DNA of 64,000 bases. Source: Microcoleus sp. FACHB-672. Its GTDB lineage: Bacteria > Cyanobacteriota > Cyanobacteriia > Cyanobacteriales > Oscillatoriaceae. The notes under the pieces are model-generated. The model was not told the origin of the DNA. It saw only the letters and a list, made by a program, of their open reading frames with translations, and did no database searches. Below are positions 1 through 10,246 of the stretch, piece by piece (the first letter of the stretch is position 1; the number at the start of each line of letters is the position of its first letter). The position numbers were made by a program, and so were the translations under genes. Location: positions 1-64,000 of the forward strand of contig NZ_JACJOU010000027.1 of assembly GCF_014695725.1 (NCBI RefSeq). Reading direction: 5' to 3'.

Positions 1-140
1 CTTTCTCTCTACTGTTTTATTAACTTTTGAATGAAGCTTTTGGCTACACAAAATCGTTTCGCCAATTCCCGTTGCGATATTTCTTCATTCTCATACACTT
101 GGATTATTTTTTCCCGCAAGTCCAGTGAGTAGGCTTTCAT
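1..140 (-). pseudogene. IS630-family transposase N-terminus, broken by an in-frame stop, running off the window edge
   Basis: Reading leftward from an ATG at 140, the frame encodes a 43-residue peptide starting MKAYSLDLREKII and ending in FIQKLIKQ. This is the helix-turn-helix DNA-binding start of IS630/Tc1-type transposases, which normally continue KxYRExG. Here the codon after KQ is TAG (positions 11-9) where a tyrosine codon would be expected. The next codons (AGA GAA) still read R-E in the same frame, so this looks like a point nonsense mutation and not a deletion. A ribosome-binding-like GAGGG lies upstream of the ATG. The rest of the element is outside the window. The AT-rich DNA near 184-200 (cgagaaacgctatatta) may be its terminal repeat, but that is a guess. 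Confidence 0.72.
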
Positions 141-260
141 CTTTACACCCTCAACAGCTCCCCATTACTGTACCTCTGTTATTCGAGAAACGCTATATTA
201 GTAATTTTTTAAATTTATTTTATTTAATTTTATTCAAAATACTGTAATAGATTTTAACTC

Positions 261-836
261 TTACCAAACTAATTCAAGATTTAGCACAAATCCAGAAAGA
301 ATCGGCTCTCCTTCTAACCTCTCAGGATTGTCAAGCACCTCAACTTCTTCACCGGGACGGTAAATTTCTACTTGCCGAGATTTGCGGTTAATTAACCAAC
401 CCAAACAAGCGCCATTGTCCATATACTCTTTCATCTTATTCTGAGTATCTTTCAAGCTATCACTCGGAGAAAGTAACTCAACGACAAAATCAGGACAAAT
501 GGGAGGGAATTTCTTTTGTTGTTCAGAAGTTAAAGCATTCCAACGTTCTAACTTAAACCAAGAAGCATCTGGGGAGCGATCTGCACCATTCGGTAATTTA
601 AACCCACCAGAGGAGTCGAAAGCAATGCCGGTGCCATCTGCATCTGTCCAATTCATTAACTGCTGGGTTAGTCTGCCATTACGGTTGCTCGTTTCTCCTC
701 CTGCCGGCGGCATGATAATTAATTCTTTTTTAGCATTGCGTTCAAATCTCAGCTCACTGTTATCCTGACAGAGTTGATAAAATTGCTCATCTGTCAATTT
801 AATAATCGAGTTGAAGTTAACGGTTAATGCGGTCAT
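261..836 (-). CDS. Uma2 family endonuclease-like protein (DUF820)
   Basis: This 191-residue protein matches the Uma2/DUF820 family, which is hugely expanded in cyanobacteria and has a restriction-endonuclease-like PD-(D/E)XK fold. The visible core is PDASWF, then PDFVVELLSPSDS, which carries the usual PD...E pair near residues 115-122, then an N-KMKEYMDNGA segment and GWLINRKSRQVEIYRP, the strand and helix that close the active site. Length is normal for the family (about 180-200). Biological roles of most members are unknown; association with transposons or DNA processing has been proposed. It stands alone, between an IS630 remnant and a GNAT gene on the same strand. The start ATG at 836 gives the expected family N-terminus. 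Confidence 0.88.
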   Translation of the reverse strand: MTALTVNFNSIIKLTDEQFYQLCQDNSELRFERNAKKELIIMPPAGGETSNRNGRLTQQLMNWTDADGTGIAFDSSGGFKLPNGADRSPDASWFKLERWNALTSEQQKKFPPICPDFVVELLSPSDSLKDTQNKMKEYMDNGACLGWLINRKSRQVEIYRPGEEVEVLDNPERLEGEPILSGFVLNLELVW

Positions 837-867
837 ATCAATTTAACTTTAGATTTTGAATTAAGAA

Positions 868-1335
868 TTAACTTGTCATTAAAGTTTCTGTTTCTATAAC
901 TCTACGTTTAATGAATTTAACTTGTCCATCAGGCTGTAGCTCTACAGGTATCCAACCGAGATGGATATAGAATCCATAAGCTCTTAAATTTGGATCGTTG
1001 CCTGTTAATAGCCAAATTTCTTCAACTCCTTGATGCCATAACCATTGTTCAGCCTCCTGCATCAAAGCACGTCCCGCACCACGGCCTTCAAAAGATGGGA
1101 GAACGAACATGGCAAATATCGTTTTTTCCGCTGCATTCGCCATTGAAAAAGCAATCGGTATTGCATCAATTTCAGCAATCCAAGCCCGACACTCCGTTTG
1201 CAACATACTAGCAATCGTCTCCGGAGTTACTCCCAGACTAGCTAACTCTTCAAGAGACTGATAATTTTCGATGACGCTAGTTCTAATATTGAAGAGTGTT
1301 TTAATATCTTCAAGTTGCGCTTCTCGAATATTCAT
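868..1335 (-). CDS. GNAT family N-acetyltransferase
   Basis: This is a 155-residue single-domain acyltransferase of the Gcn5-related fold. The N-terminal MNIREAQLEDIKTLFNIR is the usual first strand and helix. The acetyl-CoA-binding motif A is visible as VLPSFEGRGAGRALMQEAE (around residues 78-96), where the R-G-A-G loop holds the pyrophosphate. Motif B follows in IWLLTGNDPNLRAYGFYIHLGW, split here by the family's variable loop. The substrate cannot be predicted: related small cyanobacterial GNATs act on amines, amino acids or antibiotics. The gene lies 31 bp downstream of no obvious partner; the Uma2 gene follows on the same strand with a short AT-rich gap, so co-transcription is possible. 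Confidence 0.9.
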   Translation of the reverse strand: MNIREAQLEDIKTLFNIRTSVIENYQSLEELASLGVTPETIASMLQTECRAWIAEIDAIPIAFSMANAAEKTIFAMFVLPSFEGRGAGRALMQEAEQWLWHQGVEEIWLLTGNDPNLRAYGFYIHLGWIPVELQPDGQVKFIKRRVIETETLMTS

Positions 1336-1465
1336 AAAAAATCACACTCTAGAGTCTAGCAACACAGCTCAATAGAGAAATCCTAAGGACAATCAGAGTT
1401 GGATTATTATCCAACTTTGCTCTTCCTCTGCTTATATGATATCAAGCGCTGCAAATTTTGGTTCT

Positions 1466-1494
1466 CAATAAAAAGGCCGGCATCTTGCCGGCCT
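1466..1494 (-). terminator. Rho-independent terminator of chlH
   Basis: On the minus strand a perfect 9-bp stem AGGCCGGCA / TGCCGGCCT with a three-base loop is followed by TTTTATT. It begins 15 bases after the chlH stop codon, so it ends the chlH transcript before the GNAT gene. Confidence 0.85.
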
Positions 1495-1508
1495 CACAAA
1501 TCTTAGAA

Positions 1509-4500
1509 CTATTCTACCCCTTCAATTCGATCCTCAACCTCCTGATACAACTGGCGCAAGCGGTCTAAATTGCTCTCACTTGTCTCCCAGTAACCACGAC
1601 CGTTGACTTCTAAAAGTGTAGTCACCATCTTGCGGAATGAGTGAGGATTGAGATTCATCAAGCGTTGCTGCATCGCCTCATCTTTGATGAACGTCTCATT
1701 GGTTTCCTCATACACCCAGTTATCCACAGCGCCGGCAGTCGCAGACCACCCCATTGTATTAACCAGACGCTTCGAGAGTTCCCGCACCCCTTCATAGCCG
1801 TGAGAAAGCATTCCCTCATACCACTTAGGATTGAGCATCTTAGTCCGTGCATCTAGACGCACGGTTTCTGATAGCGTCCGCACCTGAGCGTTTGCCGTTG
1901 TAGTATCGGCAATAAACGAGGCCGGCTGCTTGCCATCTCCGCGCAACGTCGCCACAACCTTGGTGGGATCAGAGTCGAAATAGTGGGAAACGTCGGTCAG
2001 ACTAATTTCCGAAGAATCCAGATTTTGGAACGTCACTTCAGCCGTTTTCAACGTGGATTCAAAAATCTGCCGATCTTGTTCCATCGTACCGGGATTATCT
2101 GAAGAAAACGCAAAAGATTTGCGAGTCAGGTACATTTCCTGCAACTCAGATTCGCTTTCCCAAGTGCTATTTTCTACCGCCAAATTGACGTTAGAGGAAT
2201 AAGAACCCGACGCATTAGAAAATACTCGCGTTGCCGCTTGCCGCAGATTGATGCCCATTTCCTCAGCTTGCTTCATCGCGTGCTTGCGGATAAAGTTCAT
2301 CTCCACCGGCTCATTTGCTTCTGCTGCCATCTTCACGGCTTTATCTAACAGATTCATCTGGTTGATAAACAAGTCGCGGAAAACACCAGAACAATTGATC
2401 ACCACATCAATCCGAGGGCGTCCCAATTCTTCGAGGGAAAGCAATTCCAGCTTATTGATGCGTCCCAAAGCATCGGGAACCGGCTTTACGCCGACCATCC
2501 ACATAATTTGGGCGAGAGATTCCCCATAGGTCTTAATATTGTCGGTTCCCCAAAGCACACAAGCGATTGTTTCAGGGTAGTTTCCGCCATTATCCATCCG
2601 CTGCCGGTCTAACAGCCGGTCTACGACAATTTTTGCCGATTTTACCGCTGCGGCTGTGGGAATGGACTGGGGATCGAGGGCGTGCATATTCTTGCCGGTG
2701 GGCAAAACATCCGGGTTGCGAATCGGATCGCCGCCTGGGCCAGGTAAAATATATTCACCTTCCAAAGCCCGCAGCAGTGCGCCTAATTCGTTATCCGCAC
2801 ATACTTGCTGCAAGCAGAATTCCAAATACTCAAACAGCGGTTTAATCAGTTCAGGATCGACCTTTTTATAACCGGCTTCATGCAACGCTTCAATCCAAGG
2901 TTCCTTTTTGCCCATATTAAAGAAATTGAGCTTGGAAACCAAAGAAACACGTCCATCCGCATCGGTTTGCTCTTTCACCAAAGCCGCAACCGCCGCACGG
3001 CTTGCCATTGTGATGTTTTGCAATAACTCGACATCGGCGAGAATGCCTTTGTCGTTATTGTGGTAAATATCCTCAATCTTGCGCCCGATGCTATTAGCAA
3101 TAATTCGGGGCAGAGAAACGATTTCCTCGTCTTCGCGATCAAGGTTGGCAATATTCACCAGCGTGGCGATCGCTTCTTCTGCGGTTGGCGGCTTACCAAT
3201 CACGTGCAATCCACAGGGCAACAAGCGAGATTCAATTTCCATCAGCCGGCGATACACCTGACCGACAATATTATCCCGCTCCAGAGCCGTCATGTCTGCG
3301 GCTTCAATGTCAGGCAGGGCGATATCCTTATCCAAATTCACCAGCCGGCACTTATCCATGATCGTGCTGACAATCGGAATCCCGCGCCCCGTATCTTTCA
3401 GGGTTTGATAAGAGGCAATTAGCTCGCTCAACTCTTGCAAGCCTTTGTAAAGTCCTGCATTTTCTGCCGGCGGCGTCAGGTAAGAAATCGTCGCGGCATA
3501 GCTACGGCGCTTAGCAATCGTGGCTTCGCTGGGATTATTCGCTGCGTAGTAATACAAATTGGGGATTTTGCCAATCAAACTGTCGGGATAGCAATCCCCA
3601 GACATTCCCATTTGCTTACCGGGCATGAATTCCAGGGAACCGTGAGTGCCGAAATGCAGCACTGCATCCGCGCCCCAAATCCGCTCTAAATAGGTGTAAT
3701 AAGCGGCAAATCCATGATGAGGGCTGGCAGAACGCGAGAACAGCAAGCGCATCGGATCGCCTTCATAGCCAAAGGTTGGCTGAACGCCGATAAATACATT
3801 GCCGAATTGTTTGCCAAAAACGAGCAAGTTTTCCCCGTCGGTGTTGAGATGTCCCGGAGGTGGACCCCAGTTTTCGTGCAAGCGTTCGGAGTAGGGCGTT
3901 AGTTCTTCATATTCTGGAACGGACATCCGATAAGCAACATTTAGTTCGGGGCTGCTGTACTGTGCCGTGGCGTCGTGGATGACTTCTTGCATCAGCGCCT
4001 CGGCGGACTCTGGCAACCCTTGCACGTCATAGCCGTTGTGCTGCAAAGCTTCCAGGACTTTGTAGATGGAACCGAATACATCGAGATAAGCGGCGGTTCC
4101 CACGTTGCCTTTATCGGGCGGGAAGCTGAAGACGGTGATTGCAACTTTCTTGTCTAATTTAGGCTTGCGGCGCAGGTTCGCCCATTTCATGGCCCGTTGA
4201 GCAACGGCTTCAATCCGATCTTGCAATGCGATCGCTTTGCCGGTTGTGCCATCTCTGCCTGAGAGAATAATCGGTTCAATCGCGCCATCAAGTTCGGGAA
4301 TGGCAATTTGCAATGCCACTTGAATTGGGTGCAATCCTAAATCGCTATTTTCCCATTCTTCCGTGGTTTGGAATACCAAAGGCAGCGCTACCATGTAGGG
4401 CCGGTTTAAGCGCTTCAGGGAGTCGATGGCTTTGGGATGGTCTTGACGCGCCGGCCCTCCGACTAGGGCAAAGCCGGTGAGGGAAACCACTGCATCCACT

Positions 4501-5489
4501 AACGGTAAGGGTGCGACGCCTTTGGCCCCAACTTCCCAGAAATAAGCCTCCACCGGCTTGGAGAAGTCTAAGCCGCCGGCGAACACGGGGATCACTCGCG
4601 CCCCCATCGCTTCGAGTTCTTGCACCATTGCTACATAATGGGCATCGTCGCCGGTGACAAGGTGAGTGCGTTGTAGCACTAAACCCACACAAGGTGCTAA
4701 GGGGTCTTTTAGGTCAGTAGAGATGTCTGTACGGCTGTTGTACCAATTAAAGTAATCTCTGACTTCCTCAAACATCTTCGGTGCCAAGGGGTGCCAGATG
4801 CCCATATCTGGGTAAACCACCGGCTCCTGAAAGCTCAGCTTGTTGCCTTTGAAGACATACTTATCTGCCAGCATCAGCAGGAAGTTTTCCAAGTTCTCTG
4901 AAGAACCTCCCAACCAATATTGGAAGCTGAGCATGAAGTTGCGGGCGTCCTGCGCTTTGTCCATTGGCAGGTATTTCAAAACTTTCGGCAAGGTCTGCAA
5001 CAGCTTCAGCATTCCATCTTGGAAGGATGAGCCGGATTGCTCCTTGCGTTTTTTCATGAATTGTGCAATAGCACTCTTAGACTGACCCAGTTGAGCCATC
5101 GAGAAGCTGCCCATCTTGTTCAGGCGCATCACCTGCGGCATAGAGGGGAAGACTACAGCGACATCTAAGGCATCGCGGTAGGGTTCCACTGCCTCAACGA
5201 CTTTATCGGCCAAGTCTTCAATGAAGATCAGGGATGCGATAAAAACATTGGCACCGGCAAGATCCCGCTTCAGGTTTTCGTAGTTCTCAGGGTCACGCAA
5301 TTCTTCGATCAGATAGCCGCTGATTTCGATCGCTAAGTTGGGGTTGTTCTTATTAATCGAACGAACCGCCCCGGACAAAGCGCTCTGATACTGGGCTTCT
5401 AGCACGACATAGACCACCTTGAGTAAGGCTCGCCCTTGGAGGTTGTCAGGCGCAATGTGTCGAATGGTGGGCTTGACGTGAGTGAACAT
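1509..5489 (-). CDS. chlH: Magnesium chelatase subunit H
   Basis: The 1326-residue product is the large porphyrin-binding subunit of Mg-chelatase, which with ChlI and ChlD inserts Mg2+ into protoporphyrin IX at the first committed step of chlorophyll synthesis. The N-terminal DUF3479-type region begins [16 protein letters not shown]. The CobN/Mg-chelatase core follows, including [19 protein letters not shown], the conserved H-G-x-x-E signature of metal-chelating H subunits, and [18 protein letters not shown]. The length matches cyanobacterial ChlH (about 1330). A good AAAGGAG lies about nine bases before the ATG at 5489. It is transcribed alone, with a strong terminator downstream and a 300-bp upstream region containing a heptamer repeat. 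chlI and chlD are not in the window. Confidence 0.98.
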   Translation of the reverse strand: MFTHVKPTIRHIAPDNLQGRALLKVVYVVLEAQYQSALSGAVRSINKNNPNLAIEISGYLIEELRDPENYENLKRDLAGANVFIASLIFIEDLADKVVEAVEPYRDALDVAVVFPSMPQVMRLNKMGSFSMAQLGQSKSAIAQFMKKRKEQSGSSFQDGMLKLLQTLPKVLKYLPMDKAQDARNFMLSFQYWLGGSSENLENFLLMLADKYVFKGNKLSFQEPVVYPDMGIWHPLAPKMFEEVRDYFNWYNSRTDISTDLKDPLAPCVGLVLQRTHLVTGDDAHYVAMVQELEAMGARVIPVFAGGLDFSKPVEAYFWEVGAKGVAPLPLVDAVVSLTGFALVGGPARQDHPKAIDSLKRLNRPYMVALPLVFQTTEEWENSDLGLHPIQVALQIAIPELDGAIEPIILSGRDGTTGKAIALQDRIEAVAQRAMKWANLRRKPKLDKKVAITVFSFPPDKGNVGTAAYLDVFGSIYKVLEALQHNGYDVQGLPESAEALMQEVIHDATAQYSSPELNVAYRMSVPEYEELTPYSERLHENWGPPPGHLNTDGENLLVFGKQFGNVFIGVQPTFGYEGDPMRLLFSRSASPHHGFAAYYTYLERIWGADAVLHFGTHGSLEFMPGKQMGMSGDCYPDSLIGKIPNLYYYAANNPSEATIAKRRSYAATISYLTPPAENAGLYKGLQELSELIASYQTLKDTGRGIPIVSTIMDKCRLVNLDKDIALPDIEAADMTALERDNIVGQVYRRLMEIESRLLPCGLHVIGKPPTAEEAIATLVNIANLDREDEEIVSLPRIIANSIGRKIEDIYHNNDKGILADVELLQNITMASRAAVAALVKEQTDADGRVSLVSKLNFFNMGKKEPWIEALHEAGYKKVDPELIKPLFEYLEFCLQQVCADNELGALLRALEGEYILPGPGGDPIRNPDVLPTGKNMHALDPQSIPTAAAVKSAKIVVDRLLDRQRMDNGGNYPETIACVLWGTDNIKTYGESLAQIMWMVGVKPVPDALGRINKLELLSLEELGRPRIDVVINCSGVFRDLFINQMNLLDKAVKMAAEANEPVEMNFIRKHAMKQAEEMGINLRQAATRVFSNASGSYSSNVNLAVENSTWESESELQEMYLTRKSFAFSSDNPGTMEQDRQIFESTLKTAEVTFQNLDSSEISLTDVSHYFDSDPTKVVATLRGDGKQPASFIADTTTANAQVRTLSETVRLDARTKMLNPKWYEGMLSHGYEGVRELSKRLVNTMGWSATAGAVDNWVYEETNETFIKDEAMQQRLMNLNPHSFRKMVTTLLEVNGRGYWETSESNLDRLRQLYQEVEDRIEGVE

Positions 5490-5792
5490 TCAGGTAGGCT
5501 CCTTTACGATGCGCGTTCTCTTCTCAGGACTGTGTGCTGATCACTTCATGCTGAGTCTTGAGGAACAGCGTCGGCAGGTGGGGCGGGTTGCTTGACACCT
5601 GACAACTTTGCTGACTCAGCACTCAGCACTCAGCACTTCAAAAAATGGCACATGAGTTTTTTTAGCAGAAAATGACCACCTGATGAGGGTTTTGGCCGTT
5701 ATCTGACACAATTCGACAAAAAACTCTCCATATTTATTTACATTTATTTACATACTTTGTAAATAACCACTCACATTTTTCTTTACAAAAGT
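5490..5792. other. Upstream region of chlH (303 bp), no gene
   Basis: This gap lies between the ankyrin gene end and the chlH start and must hold the chlH promoter. It contains three ACTCAGC heptamers (5614-5634). Farther out, two tandem 10-mers of ATTTATTTAC (5732-5751) are followed by an inverted GTAAATAA at 5759-5766. No reading frame of note is visible. Confidence 0.6.
5614..5634. repeat. STRR heptamer array, 3 x ACTCAGC
   Basis: Three perfect consecutive copies of the heptamer ACTCAGC lie about 130 bp upstream of chlH. Related ACTCAGC/ACTTAGC units recur singly near 11967-11980. This is the class of short tandemly repeated repetitive sequences known from filamentous cyanobacteria. Confidence 0.8.
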
Positions 5793-6275
5793 TTAGGTGG
5801 ACTGGCGCTCACGAGCTTGTTTGAGGATCTGGATCACTTCCGGATGGCCTTCTTGGGAGGCCCAAACAAGGGCAGTCATGGTGTTGTTGTCTTTGGCCTT
5901 GAGATCGGCACCGGCTTCTAGTAAAATTTCCACGATTTGGGCGTGTCCGCTACCGGCAGCACTCATCAAGGCGGTTAAGCCAAAGCTGGTTTTGGCATTG
6001 ACTTCAGCACCGGCTTCTAGCAGATGCTGGACTATATCAAGATGGCCGGCAGCCGCCGCACTCATCAGTGCTGTCCAGCCATCGGTATCGCCGGCTTTCA
6101 CATCTGCACCAGCAGCGATTAAGGTTTGCACAATTTCAGTATTGCCGGCTTCCGCTGCGGCAGTTAACGCATTTAATCCTTCTGCATCTGTGCCATTTAT
6201 CTTCACTCCCCCATCTATCAGCGCTTTTACGGCCATTGCGTCACCGCTTTTTGCTGCTTCGATTAAATCTGTCAT
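5793..6275 (-). CDS. Ankyrin repeat protein
   Basis: The 160-residue protein is built almost wholly of ankyrin repeats. Four to five 33-residue units are visible, each with the G-x-TALxxAAxxGHxxIVxxLLxAGA pattern, for example GWTALMSAAAAGHLDIVQHL and FGLTALMSAAGSGHAQIVEI. It has no signal peptide and no membrane segment, so a cytoplasmic protein-binding role is likely, but the partner cannot be inferred. The repeats are close to consensus, which suggests a stable, evolutionarily recent array. A GAGGAG sits upstream of the ATG. It is on the same strand as chlH but 300 bp upstream of it, so a shared transcript is possible and not shown. Confidence 0.93.
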   Translation of the reverse strand: MTDLIEAAKSGDAMAVKALIDGGVKINGTDAEGLNALTAAAEAGNTEIVQTLIAAGADVKAGDTDGWTALMSAAAAGHLDIVQHLLEAGAEVNAKTSFGLTALMSAAGSGHAQIVEILLEAGADLKAKDNNTMTALVWASQEGHPEVIQILKQARERQST

Positions 6276-6776
6276 AGCTTTACACGCTCCTCAAAACCCA
6301 GTGCCGATTGAACAAGTTTGTGCCAAAAACGTATTTTCGCATCTTGTTGGGTCACTCGATCTGTCTAGCAAATTTAACAATTGGGGAACTCGACTGGGAA
6401 CAAAGCGATCTTCTACCGGCAGCAAAACAGCCAAAACTCAGGATTGTAATGGGTGCATCGCCCTTGATATTTTCAGCGTCTCGATTAATCCTGAAGAGTT
6501 AGCGAGTGCCGGTTGGCCGGTCTAGGGATTTGCTCACTTAAAGAATGCGACTGCCTCTGTCCGCTTAAGCTGAAGGCATACTGATTGCGGTAGAGTAACT
6601 TCGGGCGTTGCCGCATGAAAGCGCTGATTACGGGCAGATCCTCTGCGTAACGCTGCTAGCTAACCACATCCCAACAAAGAGAACACGATCACAATCCAGT
6701 TAGCAGAGGTAAAGCGGGTATATCTGAGCAGATACAGTAACCAAAATCCCTTTATTTTATCTAAAAGCTTGAGTTT
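6276..6776. other. Intergenic region (501 bp), no convincing gene
   Basis: This divergent region separates the ankyrin gene (minus) from the barrel protein (plus). Open frames on the plus strand here are only extensions of frames antisense to the ankyrin repeats and show no family features. It should carry both promoters. No tRNA, strong hairpin or tandem repeat was seen. Confidence 0.5.
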
Positions 6777-8795
6777 ATGACATTCGCTCGATTAATTTCA
6801 TGCTCTGTTTCCTTATGGCTAGGAGTTATGTCTAGCGCTGTACTCGCAGATACCGAAGATGCGGGTCAGATTCCTAAAAAAACAGCATTAAACGATCAAG
6901 ATGTTAGGGTAAATCGTGCTGTTTTGCCTGAGCTATCAGCTCAGTTAATTCCTACCGTACAACCTCTCCCTCCTGAGAAAAAATTTGAACTAGAAACTTT
7001 ACCCATTAACCGGGCCGGCGAGGAAGCCGTTTCTCTTGAACCTGCCCCACAGCCAGGGTTACGCGGAGATGTTTTAAGAAGTCGCCCCACCGTTTTAACC
7101 ACAGCGCATCACTTACAGCGAGGAGAAATCCTCACCAATTTCCGCTACCGGCAATCGTTTCCTTCTGGTTCAGCCAGTGATGTTGGATTGACGGGACAAC
7201 CAACTTTCGCAATTAGTTGGGGCGCAACGGATAACTTAGAAATTACCCTAGACGCCCAGACTGTTGACAATGCTGGGCCGGGTGAGCAAGGAGACTTAAC
7301 AGCTAGCAGAACAACTGCCGAGGGTAGTGGTAATTTCTTTCAAGAATTGACGCTACAAGCAAAACAGCGAATTTGGGAAAATCTAGAAGAAAATTTTGCT
7401 TTAAGTGGCGTACTAGCTGTTTCTAGAGGAATTCGATCTTACCAATTTTTTAATGAAAATGGTCAGTTGGATAGCGGAAGCAATACGGAAGAACTTGTTG
7501 TTTCTTTAGAGTTACCTTTTACCGTCAAAACAGATGACCGCTGGCAATTCACCCTATCTCCAAAAGTTGCTTTTTTGCCAGAAGATAATGCTTTGTATTT
7601 TCGCCGGCTGCCAGACAATGACGATGATTCTTTTGGCACAACTTTAGGATTAGCCGGCGCAGTCAGCTATCAAGTCAATCCCCGCCTAATCCTCTGGGGA
7701 GATACATTTATTCCCTTTACGGGAAATAACAGCCTTAATCAAGATACAGGACGTCCCGCGCGTAGTATTGCTTTTAACACCGGCTTGAGGTATTTAGTCA
7801 ATCCCCGGCTGGCAACAGATTTATTTATTTCTAACACGCTAGGTAACACCGGCGCTTTATCAGCGATTGCAGATCGAGAGTCTATTTCTCTCGGTTTAGG
7901 GGTCACCTTTTTACCCGCTTTTACCGCTGCAAATCGCCAGTATCCCCAGCATTTTGGGGACACACAAAACCCCCCTCCTTTTATTCCGGCTGGATTTGGC
8001 TTTTTGGATGGGGGAACGATTGCCAATCAGCAATTGCTGACGACGCTACAAGGGGGTAGCCAAGGGCTATTAGCATCGATTCAGTACGGACTTTTAGATG
8101 ATTTTGAAATTGGGGGATTTATAGATTCTATTTCTGGAGATACAGACGAATCAGAAATAGGACTGAGTGGAAAAATTCGCTTTTTGCATCAAGCAGATGG
8201 TGATCCGTTTACCTTAAGCGGGTTGGTGACGGTTTCCAAGTCAAATAATGTGTTACTCAACTTCTTAAGTGGAAATAGCAATGAATTAGAAAATCGAGGA
8301 TTGGAGGAAGAGGGTTTTGTTTTCAGCAGTGAAGTCTGTTCGGATAACGGCGGAGTTAGCAAGAACGACGGGGAATGTTTAATGATTACCCTCTCTGCAC
8401 CCATGCACTATCAGTTAGAAAATGGTAGCGCAGTTTGGTTAACGCCTACTTTGGGATATGTGCAGCGAAATGGATTAGAAATTGCCGGCTTTAATTTAGG
8501 AGGATCGGTTCCCTTGGGTCAAAATATTACGGCAATTGCGGAAGCCGGTTTCAATTTAACAGGCGATGGCAACGCTTTAGTCGATGATGATCGCAAAAAT
8601 CTTATTCCTTGGGCTTTAGGGGTGCGTTGGAATGCTGCATCTTTATTTAACTGGCCGGTAACCAAGAATCTTGGGCCTCAAGTTGAGTTGTACCTAACAA
8701 ATCGGGTCGGTTCCTCACCGTTTCAGACTCTGCGAGTTCGCGAAGATAATGATATAGCGGTAGGGGCTGGTATTCTATTTCCTCTCCAATTTTAA
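6777..8795 (+). CDS. Predicted outer-membrane beta-barrel protein of unknown function
   Basis: This 672-residue protein begins with a signal peptide (MTFARLISCSVSLWLG..., cleavage probably after VLA near residue 24). A polar, proline-rich stretch to about residue 100 is followed by alternating polar/hydrophobic strands throughout (for example LEITLDAQTVDN, LILWGDTFIPFTG, FEIGGFIDSISGD). It ends in ...GAGILFPLQF; a terminal aromatic residue is the usual insertion signal for outer-membrane barrels. No porin S-layer-homology domain or TonB box was recognised, so it is not a typical cyanobacterial SomA-type porin. The LpxB-like gene starts only 33 bp downstream, suggesting co-transcription and an envelope role. 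Function is not assigned. Confidence 0.8.
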   Translation: MTFARLISCSVSLWLGVMSSAVLADTEDAGQIPKKTALNDQDVRVNRAVLPELSAQLIPTVQPLPPEKKFELETLPINRAGEEAVSLEPAPQPGLRGDVLRSRPTVLTTAHHLQRGEILTNFRYRQSFPSGSASDVGLTGQPTFAISWGATDNLEITLDAQTVDNAGPGEQGDLTASRTTAEGSGNFFQELTLQAKQRIWENLEENFALSGVLAVSRGIRSYQFFNENGQLDSGSNTEELVVSLELPFTVKTDDRWQFTLSPKVAFLPEDNALYFRRLPDNDDDSFGTTLGLAGAVSYQVNPRLILWGDTFIPFTGNNSLNQDTGRPARSIAFNTGLRYLVNPRLATDLFISNTLGNTGALSAIADRESISLGLGVTFLPAFTAANRQYPQHFGDTQNPPPFIPAGFGFLDGGTIANQQLLTTLQGGSQGLLASIQYGLLDDFEIGGFIDSISGDTDESEIGLSGKIRFLHQADGDPFTLSGLVTVSKSNNVLLNFLSGNSNELENRGLEEEGFVFSSEVCSDNGGVSKNDGECLMITLSAPMHYQLENGSAVWLTPTLGYVQRNGLEIAGFNLGGSVPLGQNITAIAEAGFNLTGDGNALVDDDRKNLIPWALGVRWNAASLFNWPVTKNLGPQVELYLTNRVGSSPFQTLRVREDNDIAVGAGILFPLQF

Positions 8796-8828
8796 TTAGA
8801 TAATTGAGTGGTAAAAGGAGGATTATTA

Positions 8829-10082
8829 GTGCCGGCAGTTGATATTTTAATTCTCTCCAATGGGCCTGGAGAATTGATGACTTGGGTGCGACCTGTAGTG
8901 CAACAACTGCGGCAACAAATGGGCGAAGATCGCTCACAAATTCGCATTTCTCTAGTTCTGTCGCCCTGTCCTCATGCCACCGGCAAAGAGGTTGAAATTG
9001 CCCGTTCCTATCCGGAAATAGACCGCGTTCAAGGGTCAAAAGATTTCTGGAAGTTTTTAATTTCGGGAAAAACAGCAGAAAATTGGGATTGGCGAGAATC
9101 GGGCATTGTGATCTTTCTCGGCGGCGATCAAATCTTTCCGGTGATCATTGGTCGCCGGCTGGGTTATCGTACTGTTGTTTATGCTGAATGGGATGCTCGA
9201 TGGCATGGTTGGATAGACCGATTTGGGGTAATGAAGCCTGAAATTATTGCCGGCATCCCCGCAAAATACGTCCATAAATTCACCGTTGTTGGTGATTTAA
9301 TGGCAGAAGTCTCTAAAGAAATCGCAACAGAAAAAATTAAAGATTCTTCTCAGACTCTCGAACTAATCGGACTCCTTCCCGGATCGAAGCCGGCAAAACT
9401 CTCTCAAGGGGTACCGCTACTATTAGCAATTGCAGAAAAAATTCATGAGATAAACCCGAAAACTCGTTTTGTTATTCCCGTTGCGCCCACCTTGGATGTA
9501 GAAACCTTGGCGCGTTTTGGCGATCCTCAACAAAACCCCCTCATTCAGCAATTGGGATGGGCGTCTGCGGAATTAAAAAATCAGGATTCTTCATACTTTT
9601 TAATCACCGGCACCGGCCTACAAGTTGAACTGCACAGAACCGCACCGGCTTATGATTTGCTCTCTCAATGCCGGCTTTGTTTAACAACTGTCGGTGCCAA
9701 CACGGCTGAACTCGGTTCTCTTGCTGTACCCATGATTGTGTTAATTCCTACCCAAGAATTAGATGCCATGCGGGCTTGGGATGGCTTACCGGGGTTGTTA
9801 GCAAACTTGCCGGGAGTGGGTTCAGCTTTTGCTAAAGCAATTAACTGGATTGTATTGCGGCAAGGACGTTTATTTGCATGGCCGAATATTTGGGCAAAAA
9901 CGGAAATCGTGCCGGAATTAGTAGGGCAATTGCAGCCGGCAACTGTTGCAGAAATGGTCATAGATTTCCTCAACCATCCGGAAAAATTGGACGCGATGCG
10001 AGATCGTCTGCGTAGTGTCAGAGGGGAAGCCGGTGCGGCACAAAAACTCGCTCAACTTGTAGGTGAAGAAATTTCTAATTGA
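8829..10082 (+). CDS. Lipid-A-disaccharide synthase-related glycosyltransferase-like protein
   Basis: The 417-residue product resembles the LpxB-related family conserved in cyanobacteria (separate from true LpxB). Features are VDILILSNGPGELMTWVRPV at the start, IVIFLGGDQIFPVIIGRRLG, and a GT-B style C-terminal half with IGLLPGSKPAKLSQGVPLL and CLTTVGANTAELGSLAVPMI, which correspond to the nucleotide-sugar-binding region. The substrate is unknown. The frame is open from a GTG at 8808, but AAAGGAGG at 8814-8821 lies seven bases before a second GTG at 8829, which gives the start chosen here. The barrel protein gene ends 33 bp upstream. A role in outer-membrane glycolipid synthesis is an inference from family and neighbour. 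Confidence 0.83.
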   Translation: MPAVDILILSNGPGELMTWVRPVVQQLRQQMGEDRSQIRISLVLSPCPHATGKEVEIARSYPEIDRVQGSKDFWKFLISGKTAENWDWRESGIVIFLGGDQIFPVIIGRRLGYRTVVYAEWDARWHGWIDRFGVMKPEIIAGIPAKYVHKFTVVGDLMAEVSKEIATEKIKDSSQTLELIGLLPGSKPAKLSQGVPLLLAIAEKIHEINPKTRFVIPVAPTLDVETLARFGDPQQNPLIQQLGWASAELKNQDSSYFLITGTGLQVELHRTAPAYDLLSQCRLCLTTVGANTAELGSLAVPMIVLIPTQELDAMRAWDGLPGLLANLPGVGSAFAKAINWIVLRQGRLFAWPNIWAKTEIVPELVGQLQPATVAEMVIDFLNHPEKLDAMRDRLRSVRGEAGAAQKLAQLVGEEISN

Positions 10083-10246
10083 GTCGAAAGGTTAAAAGAT
10101 TTCGGCAATTTGTCATCCCGGTATTCTCGAACCTTGCTAAACTGGGTTGAGTTCCAGCCGATAGAAAATCAAGGTCGCATCACGATTGCGCCTCGATCCA
10201 TGCCATCAGGGTGCCAAATATCGCCGGCCTTTCTCTTCCTGAGTCA

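Noticed and set aside
1474-1494. Shared GGCAAGATGCC core with 37528-37543 considered as a dispersed regulatory element
   Set aside because: The first copy is fully explained as the chlH terminator stem; one further weak copy is not enough to claim an element.
5797-6525. Plus-strand open frame of 242 codons
   Set aside because: Antisense to the ankyrin-repeat gene and its upstream DNA; Pro/Ser/Ala-rich with no domain features.
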